A DNA stretch of 64,000 nt from Curvibacter sp. GWA2_63_95 (GCA_001795455.1 MGPB01000033.1:62001-126000); one strand, 5' to 3'. Shown: positions 17,502 through 26,699, counted from the first letter of the stretch. Notes: generated by a model not told the origin, from the sequence alone. Numbers and translations: made by a program.

Positions 17502-18464
17502 ATGAGCGCCACCCGCCACCACCTGGAATTTGCGCCACCCGCCACACCGGGTTTGGTACGCGCCGTGTTGCTGGCCTTGGTGGCCCACCTGGCGCTGGTG
17601 GCCGTGCTGGCCATCGGCGTGGCCTGGAAGCGGGAGACGCCCCCGGTAGCCGTGGAAGCAGAACTCTGGGCCAGCGTACCGCAAGAAGCCGCGCCATTAG
17701 CCCCTGAGCCAGAACCCGAAGCACCACAGCCCGAGCCAGAGCCCCCATTGCCCGCCCGCCCCGCGCCACCACCGGCACCGCCCGTGGTAGACGCGCCCAA
17801 GGCCGCAGACATCGCCTTGGCCAAGGAAAAAGAAAAAGCCAAGTTGCAGAAAGAGAAAGAACTGCAACAGGCCAAGCTGGAGCAGGAGCGCAAAGCGCAG
17901 CAAGACAAACTGCAACGCGAGAAACAAGCCGCCGACAAGCTGGCCGCAGAGAAGCTGCGCAAGGAACAGGAAGCCAAAGCCGCACGCGAAAAAGCAGAGA
18001 AGCTAGCCAAAGCGGAGAAAACCGACAAGACCAAAGCCGAGGCACTGGCCAAGCAAAAAGCCGCCAAGGCCGCGGAACTGGCGGCGCAAAAGAACCGCGA
18101 CGACCAGCTCAAACGCATGGCCGCGCTGGCCGGCGGCGAAACCACAGGCTCAGGCGGCACGGGCACTGCGGCCAAAAGCGCAGGCCCCGGTGCCAGCTAC
18201 TTTGGGCGGGTGGCAGCGCGTATCAAACCCAATGTCACCTACACCGACATCATTTCGGGCAACCCCGTCACCGAAATTGAAGTCTCGCTGAGCCCCAGCG
18301 GCGACATCCTGAGCCGCCGCATCAGCAAGCGCAGCGGCAACAACGCCTGGGACAACGCGGCCCTCAACGCCATCGACAAGACCGAGAAGCTGCCCCTGGA
18401 CAACGGCAAGGTCTGGTCACCGCTGGTGATCGTGCTGTCGCCGCAAACGCTGCTGGGCCCATAA
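17502..18464 (+). CDS. tolA: TolA energy-transducing protein
   Basis: This 320-residue three-part protein has one transmembrane helix (about 20-40), a Pro/Glu-rich spacer (61-97), a long Lys/Ala/Glu coiled coil (about 101-206) and a C-terminal TolA/TonB-like domain (about 222-320). It spans the periplasm to contact TolB-Pal. The usual tolB, pal and ybgF do not follow: the next gene is dnaE on the other strand. ybgC is also absent upstream. The rest of the system must lie elsewhere. Confidence 0.92.
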   Translation: MSATRHHLEFAPPATPGLVRAVLLALVAHLALVAVLAIGVAWKRETPPVAVEAELWASVPQEAAPLAPEPEPEAPQPEPEPPLPARPAPPPAPPVVDAPKAADIALAKEKEKAKLQKEKELQQAKLEQERKAQQDKLQREKQAADKLAAEKLRKEQEAKAAREKAEKLAKAEKTDKTKAEALAKQKAAKAAELAAQKNRDDQLKRMAALAGGETTGSGGTGTAAKSAGPGASYFGRVAARIKPNVTYTDIISGNPVTEIEVSLSPSGDILSRRISKRSGNNAWDNAALNAIDKTEKLPLDNGKVWSPLVIVLSPQTLLGP

Positions 18465-18477
18465 GACCTCGCAGAGC

Positions 18478-18530
18478 GCTATTATTTTAATAGCTGCTCG
18501 CGCAATACCCACGAGGGCTAGAGGCCAAAA
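18478..18530 (+). repeat. dispersed repeat, copy 2 (tolA-dnaE convergent gap)
   Basis: This copy reads GCTATTATTTTAATAGCTGC, then TCGCGCAATACCCACGAGGG and CTAGAGGCC to 18526. Its left end is a hairpin (GCTATTA with TAATAGC, 3-nt loop). It fills the 70-bp gap between the convergent tolA and dnaE stops and may help terminate both transcripts. The core closely matches copy 1 at 7082-7130. Confidence 0.8.
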
Positions 18531-18534
18531 AGGC

Positions 18535-21500
18535 TTATAAATCGTAGACGATGGCAGCTTTGCCCTGGTAGGCCTGGGCACGCCAGCTGGCCAGGGCCGC
18601 ATCGCTGGGGAAGAACTTGGCACGCTCGTCCAGATGCAGGTCCACGGCAGCACCGTCCACCTCGCCAGTGGGCGTCAGGCACTGCAGCTGCAGACGCACT
18701 GGCAGGCCACGCACCAGCTCGCCCTGCTCCGACATCTCGCGCACCGCCGGAAACTCGCGCACCAGGGCGTGTAAATCCGGCGCACGCTGCTGCCCGTCGA
18801 GCTGCACCGCCACCCGCAGAAACTTGCCAAAGCGGCAACGCGCCTGCTCCAGGCTCCACACCTGCTGCAGGACAAAACGCGCCGCAAAACCATTGCGCCC
18901 CTGTTGCAGGCGGCCACTCACAATCACCAGGGTGTCGTCCCGCAGCAGCTCGCTGTAGGTGGTGAGCAGGGTTTCATCGGCGGTGGTCTCGATGGCGGCG
19001 GACTTGTCGTCCAGCGTGAAGATGCCCACCTTGCCGCGGTTGCCGTTGATGACCTTGAAGCCGCTGATGATGCCGGCCAGCACCTGGGGGTCGCGGGTCT
19101 CCAGCACCTCTTCAATCGGGCGTTTGGCAAAGCGGCGCACTTCCAGCGCCATCTCGTCAAACAGGTGGCCCGAGAGGTAAAAGCCGACCGCAGACTTCTC
19201 TTGCGTCAGCTGCTCGCGCACGCCCCAGGGCAACACCTCCACCAGATCGGGCTCTTGCGTGCTGGACCCATGCGTGTCCTCGCCACCCATGTCAAACAGG
19301 CCGTGCTGGTTGGCATTGGCGGCACTGGCGGCCGCAAAGTCGAACGCGCGGTCCATGCTTTCCACCAGGGAAGCACGGTTCAGGTGGATGGAGTCGAAGG
19401 CACCGGCCTTGATGAGCGCTTCCACGCAACGCTTGTTCAGGCGGCTGCGGTCGACACGGCGGGCAAAGTCAAACAGGCTCTTGAAGGGGCCCGCCTCTTC
19501 GGTGGGGCCACGGCCTTCACGCGCGGCCACGATGGCCTGGATGGCCTGCTCACCCGTGCCCTTGATGGCGCCCAGGCCGTAGCGGATTTCCTTGTTCGAG
19601 ATGGGCTCAAAGCGGTACACACCGCGGTTGATGTTGGGCGGCTCAAAGCTCAACCCCATCTTTTCGGCATCCTCGAACAGCACCTTCAACTTGTCGGTGT
19701 CGTCCATTTCCACCGTCATGTTGGCGCAGAAGAACTCGGCCGCGTAGTGCACCTTGATCCAGGCCGTGTGGTAGGCCAAGAGCGAGTAAGCAGCGGCGTG
19801 CGACTTGTTGAAGCCGTAGCCTGCAAACTTCTCCATCAAGTCAAAAACCTCGTCGGCCTTTTCCTCGCTGATGTCGTTCTTGGCCGCACCGGCGCGGAAG
19901 ATGGCACGGTGCTCGGCCATCTCCTCGGCCTTCTTCTTGCCCATGGCGCGGCGCAGCATGTCGGCGCCGCCCAGCGAGTAGCCACCCAAAATCTGGGCGG
20001 TCTGCATCACCTGCTCCTGGTAGACCATGATGCCGTAGGTCTCGGACAGCATCTCGGCCACCAGCGGGTGCGGGTACTCAATCACCTCTTTGCCGTGTTT
20101 GCGCGCCACAAAGCTGGGGATCAGGTCCATGGGGCCCGGTCGGTACAGCGCGTTCAGCGCAATCAGGTCTTCCAGGCGGCTGGGCTTGGCATCCACCAGC
20201 ATGCGCTGCATGCCCACACTTTCAAACTGGAACACGGCCTCGGTCTTGCCCTCGGAGAACAGGCGGTAGACCTTGGCATCGTTGAGCGGCAGGTTCTCGT
20301 AGGCAAAGTTTTCCTGGCCGGGGTGGCGCTTCATGATGAACTCGCGCGCGATCTCCAGGATGGTGAGTGTGGCCAAGCCCAAGAAGTCGAACTTCACCAG
20401 GCCAATCGCCTCCACGTCGTCCTTGTCGTACTGGCTCACGGCCGACTCGCTGCCGGGCTGCTGGTAGAGCGGGCAAAAATCGGTCAGCTTGCCGGGGGCA
20501 ATCAGCACGCCCCCGGCGTGCATGCCGATGTTGCGGGTCATGCCCTCCAACTTGCGGGCCAGCTCCAGCAGGGTCTTGACGTCTTCTTCTTTCTCTTCGC
20601 GCTCGGCCAGAATCGGCTCCGCCTCGGTGGCGTAGACGTACTTGTCGTTCTTCTTGCCATCCGCGGGCGGCAGCTGCAGCGTGACGTTGGTGCCCGGCTT
20701 GTTGGGAATGAGCTTGCTGATGCCATCGCAAAAGGTGTAGCTCATGTCCAGCACCCGTCCCACGTCGCGCACCACGCCACGTGCGGCCATGGTGCCGAAG
20801 GTGGCAATCTGGCTCACGGCGTCTTTGCCGTATTTGTCCTTCACATAGTCGATCACCAGGTTGCGGTTGGTCTGGCAAAAGTCGATGTCGAAGTCGGGCA
20901 TGGACACCCGCTCGGGGTTCAAAAAGCGCTCGAACAGCAGGTTGTATTGCAGCGGGTCCAGGTCGGTGATCTTGAGCGCATACGCCACCAAACTGCCGGC
21001 ACCCGAGCCCCGGCCCGGCCCCACCGGGCAGCCGTTGTTCTTGGCCCAGTTGATGAAGTCGCCCACGATCAGAAAGTAACCCGGAAACCCCATCTTCAAA
21101 ATAGTGGCCAGCTCGAACTCCAGGCGCTCCACATACCGCGGCATCTGCGCCTCGCGTGCGTCCGCCTTGGGGTAGAGGTGCAACATGCGCTCCTTCAGCC
21201 CTTCAAAGGACGCGTAGCGGAAATACTCCTCTGGCGACATGCGCTGGCCATTGACCTCTGGCGTGGGGAACACCGGTAGCTGCGGCTTGCCCAGCACCAG
21301 CGTCAGGCTGCAGCGTTTGGCAATCTCCAGCGTGTTGGCAATGGCCGAGGGGATGTCGGCAAACAGCGCCTCCATCTGCGCCGCGCTCTTGAAATACTGT
21401 TCGCGTGTGAAGCGGCGCACCCGTTTGGGGTTGCTCAGGATCTCGCCATCGGCAATACACACACGCGCCTCGTGCGCCTCAAAGTCGTCGGGCTCGGTGA

Positions 21501-22101
21501 ACTGGATCGGGTGTGTGGCCACCACCGGCAGCATCATGCGGGCGGCCAGCTGCACCGTGGCCACCACGTGGGCCTCGTCATCGGTGCGGCCTGCACGCTG
21601 CACCTCCAGGTAAAAGCGGTGCGGGAACACACCGGCCAGTTGCATGGCGGCCTCGTAGGCGCGGGCCGTGTCACCCTGCACCAGCGCCTGGCCCACCGGG
21701 CCGGCCTGCGCACCGGCCAGGCAGATCAGGCCCTCATTGAGTTCTTTCAACCAGGCCATCTTGACCACGGCCTGGTTCTTCACCACGTTTTGCGTAAACG
21801 CGCGCGCAATCAGCTCCGAGATGTTCAGGTAACCCTGCTTGTTCTGCACCAGCACAATGATGCGCGACAGTGCAGCGGGGTCGCCGCCCAGGCCTTCGAT
21901 GATGACTTCGGCCCCAATCAGCGGCTTGACGCCTTTGCCCCGGCCTTCCTTGTAAAACTTGATGGCGCCGAACAGGTTGTTCAGGTCAGTAATGGCCATG
22001 GCCGGCTGGCCATCCTTGGCTGCGGCCTTGACCACCTCGTCAATGCGGTTGGTGGAATCCACCACGGAAAATTCGGTGTGCAGGCGCAGGTGTACAAACA
22101 T
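18535..22101 (-). CDS. dnaE: DNA polymerase III alpha subunit DnaE
   Basis: This 1188-residue replicative polymerase is near the usual 1160 residues. It starts with the PHP domain (FVHLRLHTEFSVVDS), carries the catalytic motif MPDFDIDFC near residue 405 and the GPGRGSGAGSLVAYAL loop just before it, and ends with the helix-hairpin-helix, OB and tau-binding parts. The ATG at 22101 matches the conserved N-terminus; the frame upstream is open but not conserved-looking. It is a single gene, divergent from a small unknown gene. Confidence 0.97.
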   Translation of the reverse strand: MFVHLRLHTEFSVVDSTNRIDEVVKAAAKDGQPAMAITDLNNLFGAIKFYKEGRGKGVKPLIGAEVIIEGLGGDPAALSRIIVLVQNKQGYLNISELIARAFTQNVVKNQAVVKMAWLKELNEGLICLAGAQAGPVGQALVQGDTARAYEAAMQLAGVFPHRFYLEVQRAGRTDDEAHVVATVQLAARMMLPVVATHPIQFTEPDDFEAHEARVCIADGEILSNPKRVRRFTREQYFKSAAQMEALFADIPSAIANTLEIAKRCSLTLVLGKPQLPVFPTPEVNGQRMSPEEYFRYASFEGLKERMLHLYPKADAREAQMPRYVERLEFELATILKMGFPGYFLIVGDFINWAKNNGCPVGPGRGSGAGSLVAYALKITDLDPLQYNLLFERFLNPERVSMPDFDIDFCQTNRNLVIDYVKDKYGKDAVSQIATFGTMAARGVVRDVGRVLDMSYTFCDGISKLIPNKPGTNVTLQLPPADGKKNDKYVYATEAEPILAEREEKEEDVKTLLELARKLEGMTRNIGMHAGGVLIAPGKLTDFCPLYQQPGSESAVSQYDKDDVEAIGLVKFDFLGLATLTILEIAREFIMKRHPGQENFAYENLPLNDAKVYRLFSEGKTEAVFQFESVGMQRMLVDAKPSRLEDLIALNALYRPGPMDLIPSFVARKHGKEVIEYPHPLVAEMLSETYGIMVYQEQVMQTAQILGGYSLGGADMLRRAMGKKKAEEMAEHRAIFRAGAAKNDISEEKADEVFDLMEKFAGYGFNKSHAAAYSLLAYHTAWIKVHYAAEFFCANMTVEMDDTDKLKVLFEDAEKMGLSFEPPNINRGVYRFEPISNKEIRYGLGAIKGTGEQAIQAIVAAREGRGPTEEAGPFKSLFDFARRVDRSRLNKRCVEALIKAGAFDSIHLNRASLVESMDRAFDFAAASAANANQHGLFDMGGEDTHGSSTQEPDLVEVLPWGVREQLTQEKSAVGFYLSGHLFDEMALEVRRFAKRPIEEVLETRDPQVLAGIISGFKVINGNRGKVGIFTLDDKSAAIETTADETLLTTYSELLRDDTLVIVSGRLQQGRNGFAARFVLQQVWSLEQARCRFGKFLRVAVQLDGQQRAPDLHALVREFPAVREMSEQGELVRGLPVRLQLQCLTPTGEVDGAAVDLHLDERAKFFPSDAALASWRAQAYQGKAAIVYDL

Positions 22102-22224
22102 GGCTTGATTGTAGTTTTGCCACCGCAGCAAGCCGGTCTCCGGGGCAGGCCTTGCGCCACAATCGGGCCGCAGGAGGCAAAATAAGCGGGAACACCCGCC
22201 TCGACCCGATTTGGAGCAAGAAAC

Positions 22225-22641
22225 ATGGCGACATCCGCCTTTCGACCGCACGGTACTGCCCTGGTAGAACTGTCCGACGCCATCCTGACGGTCCACATGC
22301 GCGGCGACTGGAATGCCGAAATGCGCAGCCAGACCGCCCAACAAATGCGGCAATATGCCCCGGCCCTGAATGCGGCCGGCCCCTGGGCCATCTGCAACAT
22401 CTTGCATGACACCCTGGTCTACAGCGAAGCGCTGTACACCAGTGCCCGCCAGGACTACGCGTCTCGCCCGGCTGACTCACGCCTGCGGGCCGTTGCGTTT
22501 GTGATTGCCCCCACGGTGGAAGGCGCCAGCTTGCTCACACCCCGTTTTGAGACCCTGCTGGACGGCGTGGTAGACGCCCGGGTGTTTGTCGACCCCGAGG
22601 GCGCACGCCTGTGGCTGCTGCAGCAATTGGGCCGCGCCTGA
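22225..22641 (+). CDS. conserved hypothetical protein, possibly STAS/SpoIIAA-like
   Basis: This 138-residue soluble protein has no signal peptide or membrane helix. The start AILTVHMRGDWNAEM and the alternating strand/helix pattern recall STAS/SpoIIAA-like folds, and a weak ribosome site precedes the ATG. I cannot assign a function. It sits divergent from dnaE and 18 bp before a TrhO-type gene. Ordinary codon use suggests a resident gene. Confidence 0.7.
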   Translation: MATSAFRPHGTALVELSDAILTVHMRGDWNAEMRSQTAQQMRQYAPALNAAGPWAICNILHDTLVYSEALYTSARQDYASRPADSRLRAVAFVIAPTVEGASLLTPRFETLLDGVVDARVFVDPEGARLWLLQQLGRA

Positions 22642-22659
22642 CAATCTTAAAATCAGGGG

Positions 22660-23418
22660 GTGAACACCATCCTGAACATCTCCACCTACAAATTTGTCCC
22701 CATCAGCGATGCGCCTGCGCTGCGCGAGCTGCTGCTGCAACGCGCACTGGACCGCCAGCTCAAAGGCACCATCCTGCTGGCCGAAGAGGGCATCAACATG
22801 TTCCTGGCCGGCCCGGCCGATGATGTGCGCGGCTTTGTGACCCAGTTGCACACCGATCCCCGCTTTGCCGACATCGCGCCCAAAGAGAGCTGGTCTGACA
22901 CGCAGCCCTTCAAGAAGATGCTGGTCAAGGTCAAGGGTGAAATCATCCGCATGAACCACCCCACCATCAAACCCGCCGATGGCCGCGCCCCCGCCGTGGC
23001 GCCTGCCACCGTCAAGCGCTGGCTGGACCAGGGCTTTGACGACAACGGCCGGCCGGTGGTGACGCTGGACACCCGCAATGACTTTGAGGTGGACGAAGGC
23101 ACGTTCGACGGCGCCATTGACTGGCGCATCACCAAGTTCACCGAGTTTCCCGATGCGCTGCGCAGCCACCTGGACGACCTGAAAGACAAAACCGTGGTGA
23201 GCTTTTGCACTGGCGGCATCCGCTGCGAAAAAGCCGCCATCCTGATGCGTGAAGAGGGGCTGGAGCACGTCTACCAGCTCGAAGGCGGCATCCTCAAGTA
23301 CTTTGAGGAAACCGATGGCAGCCACTACCACGGCGGCTGTTTTGTGTTTGACGAGCGCCGCGCCCTGGGCGCCGACCTGCACACCGTGGGTCTGCAGGCC
23401 GAACCTTCGGCCTCCTGA
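22660..23418 (+). CDS. trhO: rhodanese-family tRNA uridine hydroxylase TrhO (YceA)
   Basis: This 252-residue protein has an N-terminal acylphosphatase-like domain (about 5-95) and a rhodanese domain (about 120-225) with active-site Cys183 in CTGGIRCEK, followed by Cys189. TrhO proteins make 5-hydroxyuridine at the tRNA wobble base using oxygen. The GTG at 22660 fits the family N-terminus (STYKFVPISD near residue 8). There is little space for a ribosome site, since GGGGG abuts the start. Confidence 0.9.
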   Translation: MNTILNISTYKFVPISDAPALRELLLQRALDRQLKGTILLAEEGINMFLAGPADDVRGFVTQLHTDPRFADIAPKESWSDTQPFKKMLVKVKGEIIRMNHPTIKPADGRAPAVAPATVKRWLDQGFDDNGRPVVTLDTRNDFEVDEGTFDGAIDWRITKFTEFPDALRSHLDDLKDKTVVSFCTGGIRCEKAAILMREEGLEHVYQLEGGILKYFEETDGSHYHGGCFVFDERRALGADLHTVGLQAEPSAS

Positions 23419-23423
23419 AGCCG

Positions 23424-24242
23424 CTAGCGCTGGGTCACCAGCGGCTTGTCCACCAGCCCGGCCCGGGGCATCCAGTCAAACACCGAATCCACCGTCACGG
23501 TCTCGATCTTGTCCGCATACCGCTTCACATCGGGGTGGTCGTCAAACGCCACGTTGGCCTTGGTCATGCGCGCGCCCAGGCGTGTCAGCGCCGTGATGGT
23601 CAGCGTGCTGGGTTGGTAGTCCTGCTGCTTGAGCCAGGCCTGGGCCTGGGGCCGGTCCAGCACCGGGGCCTTGCTGTCCGCGGTCACCGCCAGAGCCAAT
23701 GTTTCAATCGCCCACTGGTTGGATTGCTGGTATTTCTGCGCCCACGGGTAGCTCACCATGTTGTAGGGCTTGTGGTGCAACTGCAGGACCTGTTTTTCGT
23801 CCAACAACAAGGCCAGCAGACGCTTTTGCACCGCCTCGGTAGGCACCAGCCAGGCCGCCTCGTAGCGCCACAGGTCATCCATGAAAAAGTCGCCCAGACC
23901 CTGGCGGTAGATGGCGGATTCGGCCGTGCCGCACTGGTTGAGCTTGTGCAACACGCGCCACACCTGGCCGCCCTGCCCGTCGGGCTGCTGGTAGACAAAG
24001 CCCAGATGCGAATAACGGATGCCGTATTTGCTGAGGTCTTGACCGGCGCGCGCCATCACCACCACCTTGGCGCCACTGGCATCCAGCGTGTTCAGCGTGC
24101 TGAGGGCCAAGCCCATTGCGCGCTCCAGCGTTTCGGCCTTCAGGGCCTGGGGCTCGTTGCAAGGGCGTCCGGCATGCGCCGGGGCCAGCAGCGCCAAGCA
24201 CAGCAGGGCTGCAGCAGCCGCGCCAAAACCCTGGCGATTCAT
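23424..24242 (-). CDS. DUF2145 family exported protein
   Basis: This 272-residue protein has a Sec signal peptide (about 1-24, ending PAHA). The segment QDLSKYGIRYSHLGF near 68-82 is typical of DUF2145. His, Tyr and Cys residues recur (PCNEPQA, NQCGTAES), suggesting disulfides. The function is unknown; I see no recognised catalytic motif. It overlaps the upstream gene by 4 bp (ATGA), so the two are translated together and probably act together in the periplasm. Confidence 0.75.
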   Translation of the reverse strand: MNRQGFGAAAAALLCLALLAPAHAGRPCNEPQALKAETLERAMGLALSTLNTLDASGAKVVVMARAGQDLSKYGIRYSHLGFVYQQPDGQGGQVWRVLHKLNQCGTAESAIYRQGLGDFFMDDLWRYEAAWLVPTEAVQKRLLALLLDEKQVLQLHHKPYNMVSYPWAQKYQQSNQWAIETLALAVTADSKAPVLDRPQAQAWLKQQDYQPSTLTITALTRLGARMTKANVAFDDHPDVKRYADKIETVTVDSVFDWMPRAGLVDKPLVTQR

Positions 24243-24688
24243 CGGCTCACGCGCTCGTTGTGCAGCAGCGCCTTGCCAATTTCATTGGGAATAAACGCAA
24301 TCACGGTGCCCGCCACCGACAACACCACACCGGCACCAATCACACTCACGGTCACCACGGTACCGACGGCGGTGGACACACCGCTGGCCGCCTTGCCCGA
24401 CGCCTCCACGCTGACACGTGCGCCGTCAGACACCCGCTCCAGCAAATACACCGTGCCCTTGGCCGAGGCTTCCACCCCCTTGACCACCAACACCGCACCG
24501 GCCGTGGACAAGGCCACCGGCACCGCCACCACCGCCCCTGCACTGGCCCCCACCACCGAGGCCACAGGCATGGTGGACAGGGCGCTAAAGGCCGATACGT
24601 CGGTCTGCGCTTGGGCATAAAAAGGGGCTGCAGCGCCCATGGATATTGCGCAAGCAGCTAGCAAAGAGATAGCACGACGGTGTTGCAT
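24239..24688 (-). CDS. small secreted Ala/Val/Gly-rich protein, unknown function
   Basis: This 149-residue protein has an N-terminal signal (about 1-28, ending YAQA) followed by low-complexity Ala/Val/Gly segments with two hydrophobic stretches (near 40-65 and 100-130) and a basic end. It is the partner of the DUF2145 gene (4-bp overlap). Codons for about residues 6-25, most of the signal peptide, coincide with a reverse copy of the dispersed repeat. The ATG at 24688 is chosen because the signal begins there. Confidence 0.65.
   Translation of the reverse strand: MQHRRAISLLAACAISMGAAAPFYAQAQTDVSAFSALSTMPVASVVGASAGAVVAVPVALSTAGAVLVVKGVEASAKGTVYLLERVSDGARVSVEASGKAASGVSTAVGTVVTVSVIGAGVVLSVAGTVIAFIPNEIGKALLHNERVSR
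24613..24673 (-). repeat. dispersed repeat, copy 3, inside a signal-peptide coding region
   Basis: Read on the minus strand the segment runs GCTATCTCTTTGCTAGCTGC then TTGCGCAATATCCATGGGCG, and matches the intergenic copies through AGCTGCTTGCGCAATATCCA. It encodes about residues 6-25 of the 149-residue secreted protein. The match of the core to copies 1, 2 and 5 is too close for coincidence, so the signal peptide is probably repeat-derived. Confidence 0.7.
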
Positions 24689-24748
24689 AAAAGCATAGAC
24701 CTCGGGTTGTCGGCAAAAGTGCCGGCGCCATCTTAGCAAGCCGGATGC

Positions 24749-24791
24749 AAAAAAAACCCAGGCAGGTGCCGCAGCACACTGCCTGGGTTTT
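24749..24791 (-). terminator. intrinsic terminator of the pirin-DoxX-flavodoxin operon
   Basis: This is a perfect 13-bp stem (24753-24765 with 24779-24791; core AACCCAGGCAG) with a 13-nt loop. On the minus strand it is followed by a run of eight Ts (24756-24749). It lies about 20 bp after the flavodoxin-family stop and is the clearest intrinsic terminator in the window. Confidence 0.93.
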
Positions 24792-24810
24792 ACTGGGAGC
24801 CGTCGCCCGC

Positions 24811-25362
24811 TCAGGCGCGCTTGCCCGCCAGTGCGGCAATACGCTCGCCGTACTTGCGTGCGGTTTCCAGGTCACCGGCGTTCATCTCGTCGGCGCTGGC
24901 GTCGCCCGGGGTCTGGGCAATGGGGCCGGCGTTGGACGCCATGTAATTCACATCGGCGCGTTGCGAACCCTTGTGGTTGTTGTAGGCCATGCCCGTGCCG
25001 GCCCACAAGCCGCCGTGCTGCATGGCCAGGGTCATGAAGTAATGCAAGGTGGAGTGCTTGTCGCCGTCCACGTTGGCGCTGTTGGTGAAGCCACCAAACA
25101 CCTTGTCTTTCCAGGCCTGCACATACCAGGGCTTGCTGGAAGCGTCGGCAAACTTCTTGAACTGCCAGCTCACGCTGCCCATGTAGGTGGGCGAGCCGAA
25201 GATGATCGCGTCAGCCGCGGCCAAAGTGTCCCAGGCCGCTTCGGGCACATTGCCTTCGGCGTCGATGGTGATCAGGTCCGCACCCGCGCCCTGCGCCACC
25301 GACTGCGCCATGCGCTGGGTGTGACCGTAACCGGAATGGAATACCACTGCTACTTTTGCCAT
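24811..25362 (-). CDS. flavodoxin-fold NAD(P)H:quinone oxidoreductase family protein
   Basis: This 183-residue FMN-binding protein has the phosphate loop HSGYGHTQ at 9-16 and the flavin-side motif GSPTYMGSVSW near 56-66, as in WrbA/flavodoxin-like reductases. It probably reduces quinones with two electrons. It is last in the operon pirin-DoxX-flavodoxin and ends at a strong terminator. Its length is slightly below WrbA (about 200). Confidence 0.88.
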   Translation of the reverse strand: MAKVAVVFHSGYGHTQRMAQSVAQGAGADLITIDAEGNVPEAAWDTLAAADAIIFGSPTYMGSVSWQFKKFADASSKPWYVQAWKDKVFGGFTNSANVDGDKHSTLHYFMTLAMQHGGLWAGTGMAYNNHKGSQRADVNYMASNAGPIAQTPGDASADEMNAGDLETARKYGERIAALAGKRA

Positions 25363-25433
25363 GTCAAAGCTCCTTGAAAAAGGTGAAGGTTAAGGCGAAC
25401 AAAAAGACCCGCCACCAGCGGGTCCAAGGGAGA

Positions 25434-25844
25434 TCAGTTAGCGCGTTTGGCGTCCAGGCTCAGGGCACCGGGGCCAAAAGCGGTCAGCATGAGCAAACCA
25501 CCGGCGATGGCGATGTTCTTCATGAACATGATTTGCTGCATTTGTGCGGCCTCTGGGGCGGCGGCCCAGAAAGCGTGGAAGAACACCCCGGCAACCACCG
25601 TGAACGCCGCCAGCACCAGCGCTGCAATGCGGGTCTGGAAGCCCAGCAACAGCGCGATGCCGCCGCCCGCCTCGGCCACGATCGCCAGCACCGCGCCGAC
25701 GATAGGCAGCGGCAGGCCGACCGAGCCGATGTAGCCCACGGTACCGGCAAAACCGGCAATCTTGCTGATGCCGGCGGGCACAAACAGGGCTGCCAGCAGA
25801 ACGCGGGCCACTAGGGCCAGGGGATTTTGGAATTTGTCAAACAT
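25434..25844 (-). CDS. DoxX family membrane protein
   Basis: This 136-residue protein has four hydrophobic segments (near 10-30, 45-65, 70-90 and 105-125), starting with LVARVLLAALFVPAGISKI, the DoxX signature. DoxX proteins have been linked to quinone or thiosulfate redox chemistry and oxidative stress; the exact role is unknown. The ATG at 25844 has a clear AAGGAG site. It lies between pirin and flavodoxin genes in one operon. Confidence 0.9.
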   Translation of the reverse strand: MFDKFQNPLALVARVLLAALFVPAGISKIAGFAGTVGYIGSVGLPLPIVGAVLAIVAEAGGGIALLLGFQTRIAALVLAAFTVVAGVFFHAFWAAAPEAAQMQQIMFMKNIAIAGGLLMLTAFGPGALSLDAKRAN

Positions 25845-25877
25845 GGGGATCTCCTTCGTTGGTTAAAAAACTAAAAA

Positions 25878-26579
25878 TCAGGCTTGCAGGTCAAACACCA
25901 GCACCTCGGCGCCGCTGCCCTGGGCCAGGGTGAGGCGGCTTTCGCCCTCCAGCAGCGCGGCATCGCCGGTGCTGAGTGCGGTGCCATTCACATCCACCCC
26001 GCCGCGCAGTACCTGCACATAGGCCTTGCGGGTGGGGTCCAGGGTCAGTTCGGCGGCTTGTTCGCCGTCAAACAGGCCGCTGTAGAGTTTGGCATCGGCG
26101 TGGATCAACACACTGTCCTCAGCGCCGTCGGGGGAGGCTACCAGCTGCAGCCGTCCTTGCTTCCCGGCAGAATCAAAACTCTTCTGCTCATAGCTGGGCG
26201 GAATGCCGCGCACATTGGGTTCAATCCAGATCTGGAAGAAGTGTGTGGTCTCGCCCTGGGCGTGGTTGAACTCGCTGTGCTGCACGCCGCTGCCCGCGCT
26301 CATGCGCTGCACATCACCGGGCGGAATGCCCTTGATGTTGCCCATGCTGTCCTTGTGCGCCAGGTTGCCCGACATCACGTAGCTGATGATTTCCATGTCG
26401 CGGTGGCCGTGGGTGCCAAAGCCGGTGCCGGGGGCAATGCGGTCTTCGTTGATGACGCGCAGATTGCCCCAGCCCATGTGGGCAGGGTCGTAATAACCGG
26501 CGAACGAAAAGCTGTGGAACGACTTGAGCCAGCCATGGTCGGCATGGCCGCGGTCCTGGGATTTGCGTAAGGTCAACAT
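25878..26579 (-). CDS. pirin family protein (YhaK-like bicupin)
   Basis: This 233-residue bicupin has metal-ligand positions in GTGFGTHGHRDMEIISYV near 53-70, fitting the pirin His/His/Glu set. Some pirins oxidise quercetin; others regulate, and YhaK is a stress-induced cytosolic protein. It is first in a three-gene operon divergent from a LysR gene that probably controls it. Confidence 0.92.
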   Translation of the reverse strand: MLTLRKSQDRGHADHGWLKSFHSFSFAGYYDPAHMGWGNLRVINEDRIAPGTGFGTHGHRDMEIISYVMSGNLAHKDSMGNIKGIPPGDVQRMSAGSGVQHSEFNHAQGETTHFFQIWIEPNVRGIPPSYEQKSFDSAGKQGRLQLVASPDGAEDSVLIHADAKLYSGLFDGEQAAELTLDPTRKAYVQVLRGGVDVNGTALSTGDAALLEGESRLTLAQGSGAEVLVFDLQA

Positions 26580-26655
26580 AGCGATGTCCTTTCTGGATGT
26601 GTCTTGTTGATGGGTTGAACTTTAGGCTCCGACAAGGCCTTTTCCATCCATGCTG

Positions 26656-26674
26656 TTTGATGGCATCATTCAAA
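26656..26674. promoter_or_regulatory. candidate LysR operator between pirin and lysR
   Basis: TTTGATGGCATCATTCAAA contains the perfect palindrome TGATGGCATCA inside a TTTGA/TCAAA frame, the dyad style of LysR-type sites. It lies 25 bp before the LysR ATG in the divergent gap 26580-26699. The link to this regulator is inferred from position. Confidence 0.5.
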
Positions 26675-26699
26675 CCAATTCAACTTAAACGCCCGCTTC

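Noticed and set aside
18904..21279. 791-codon open frame on the plus strand
   Set aside because: It is entirely antisense to dnaE, whose motifs are intact; composition is typical of a high-GC shadow frame.
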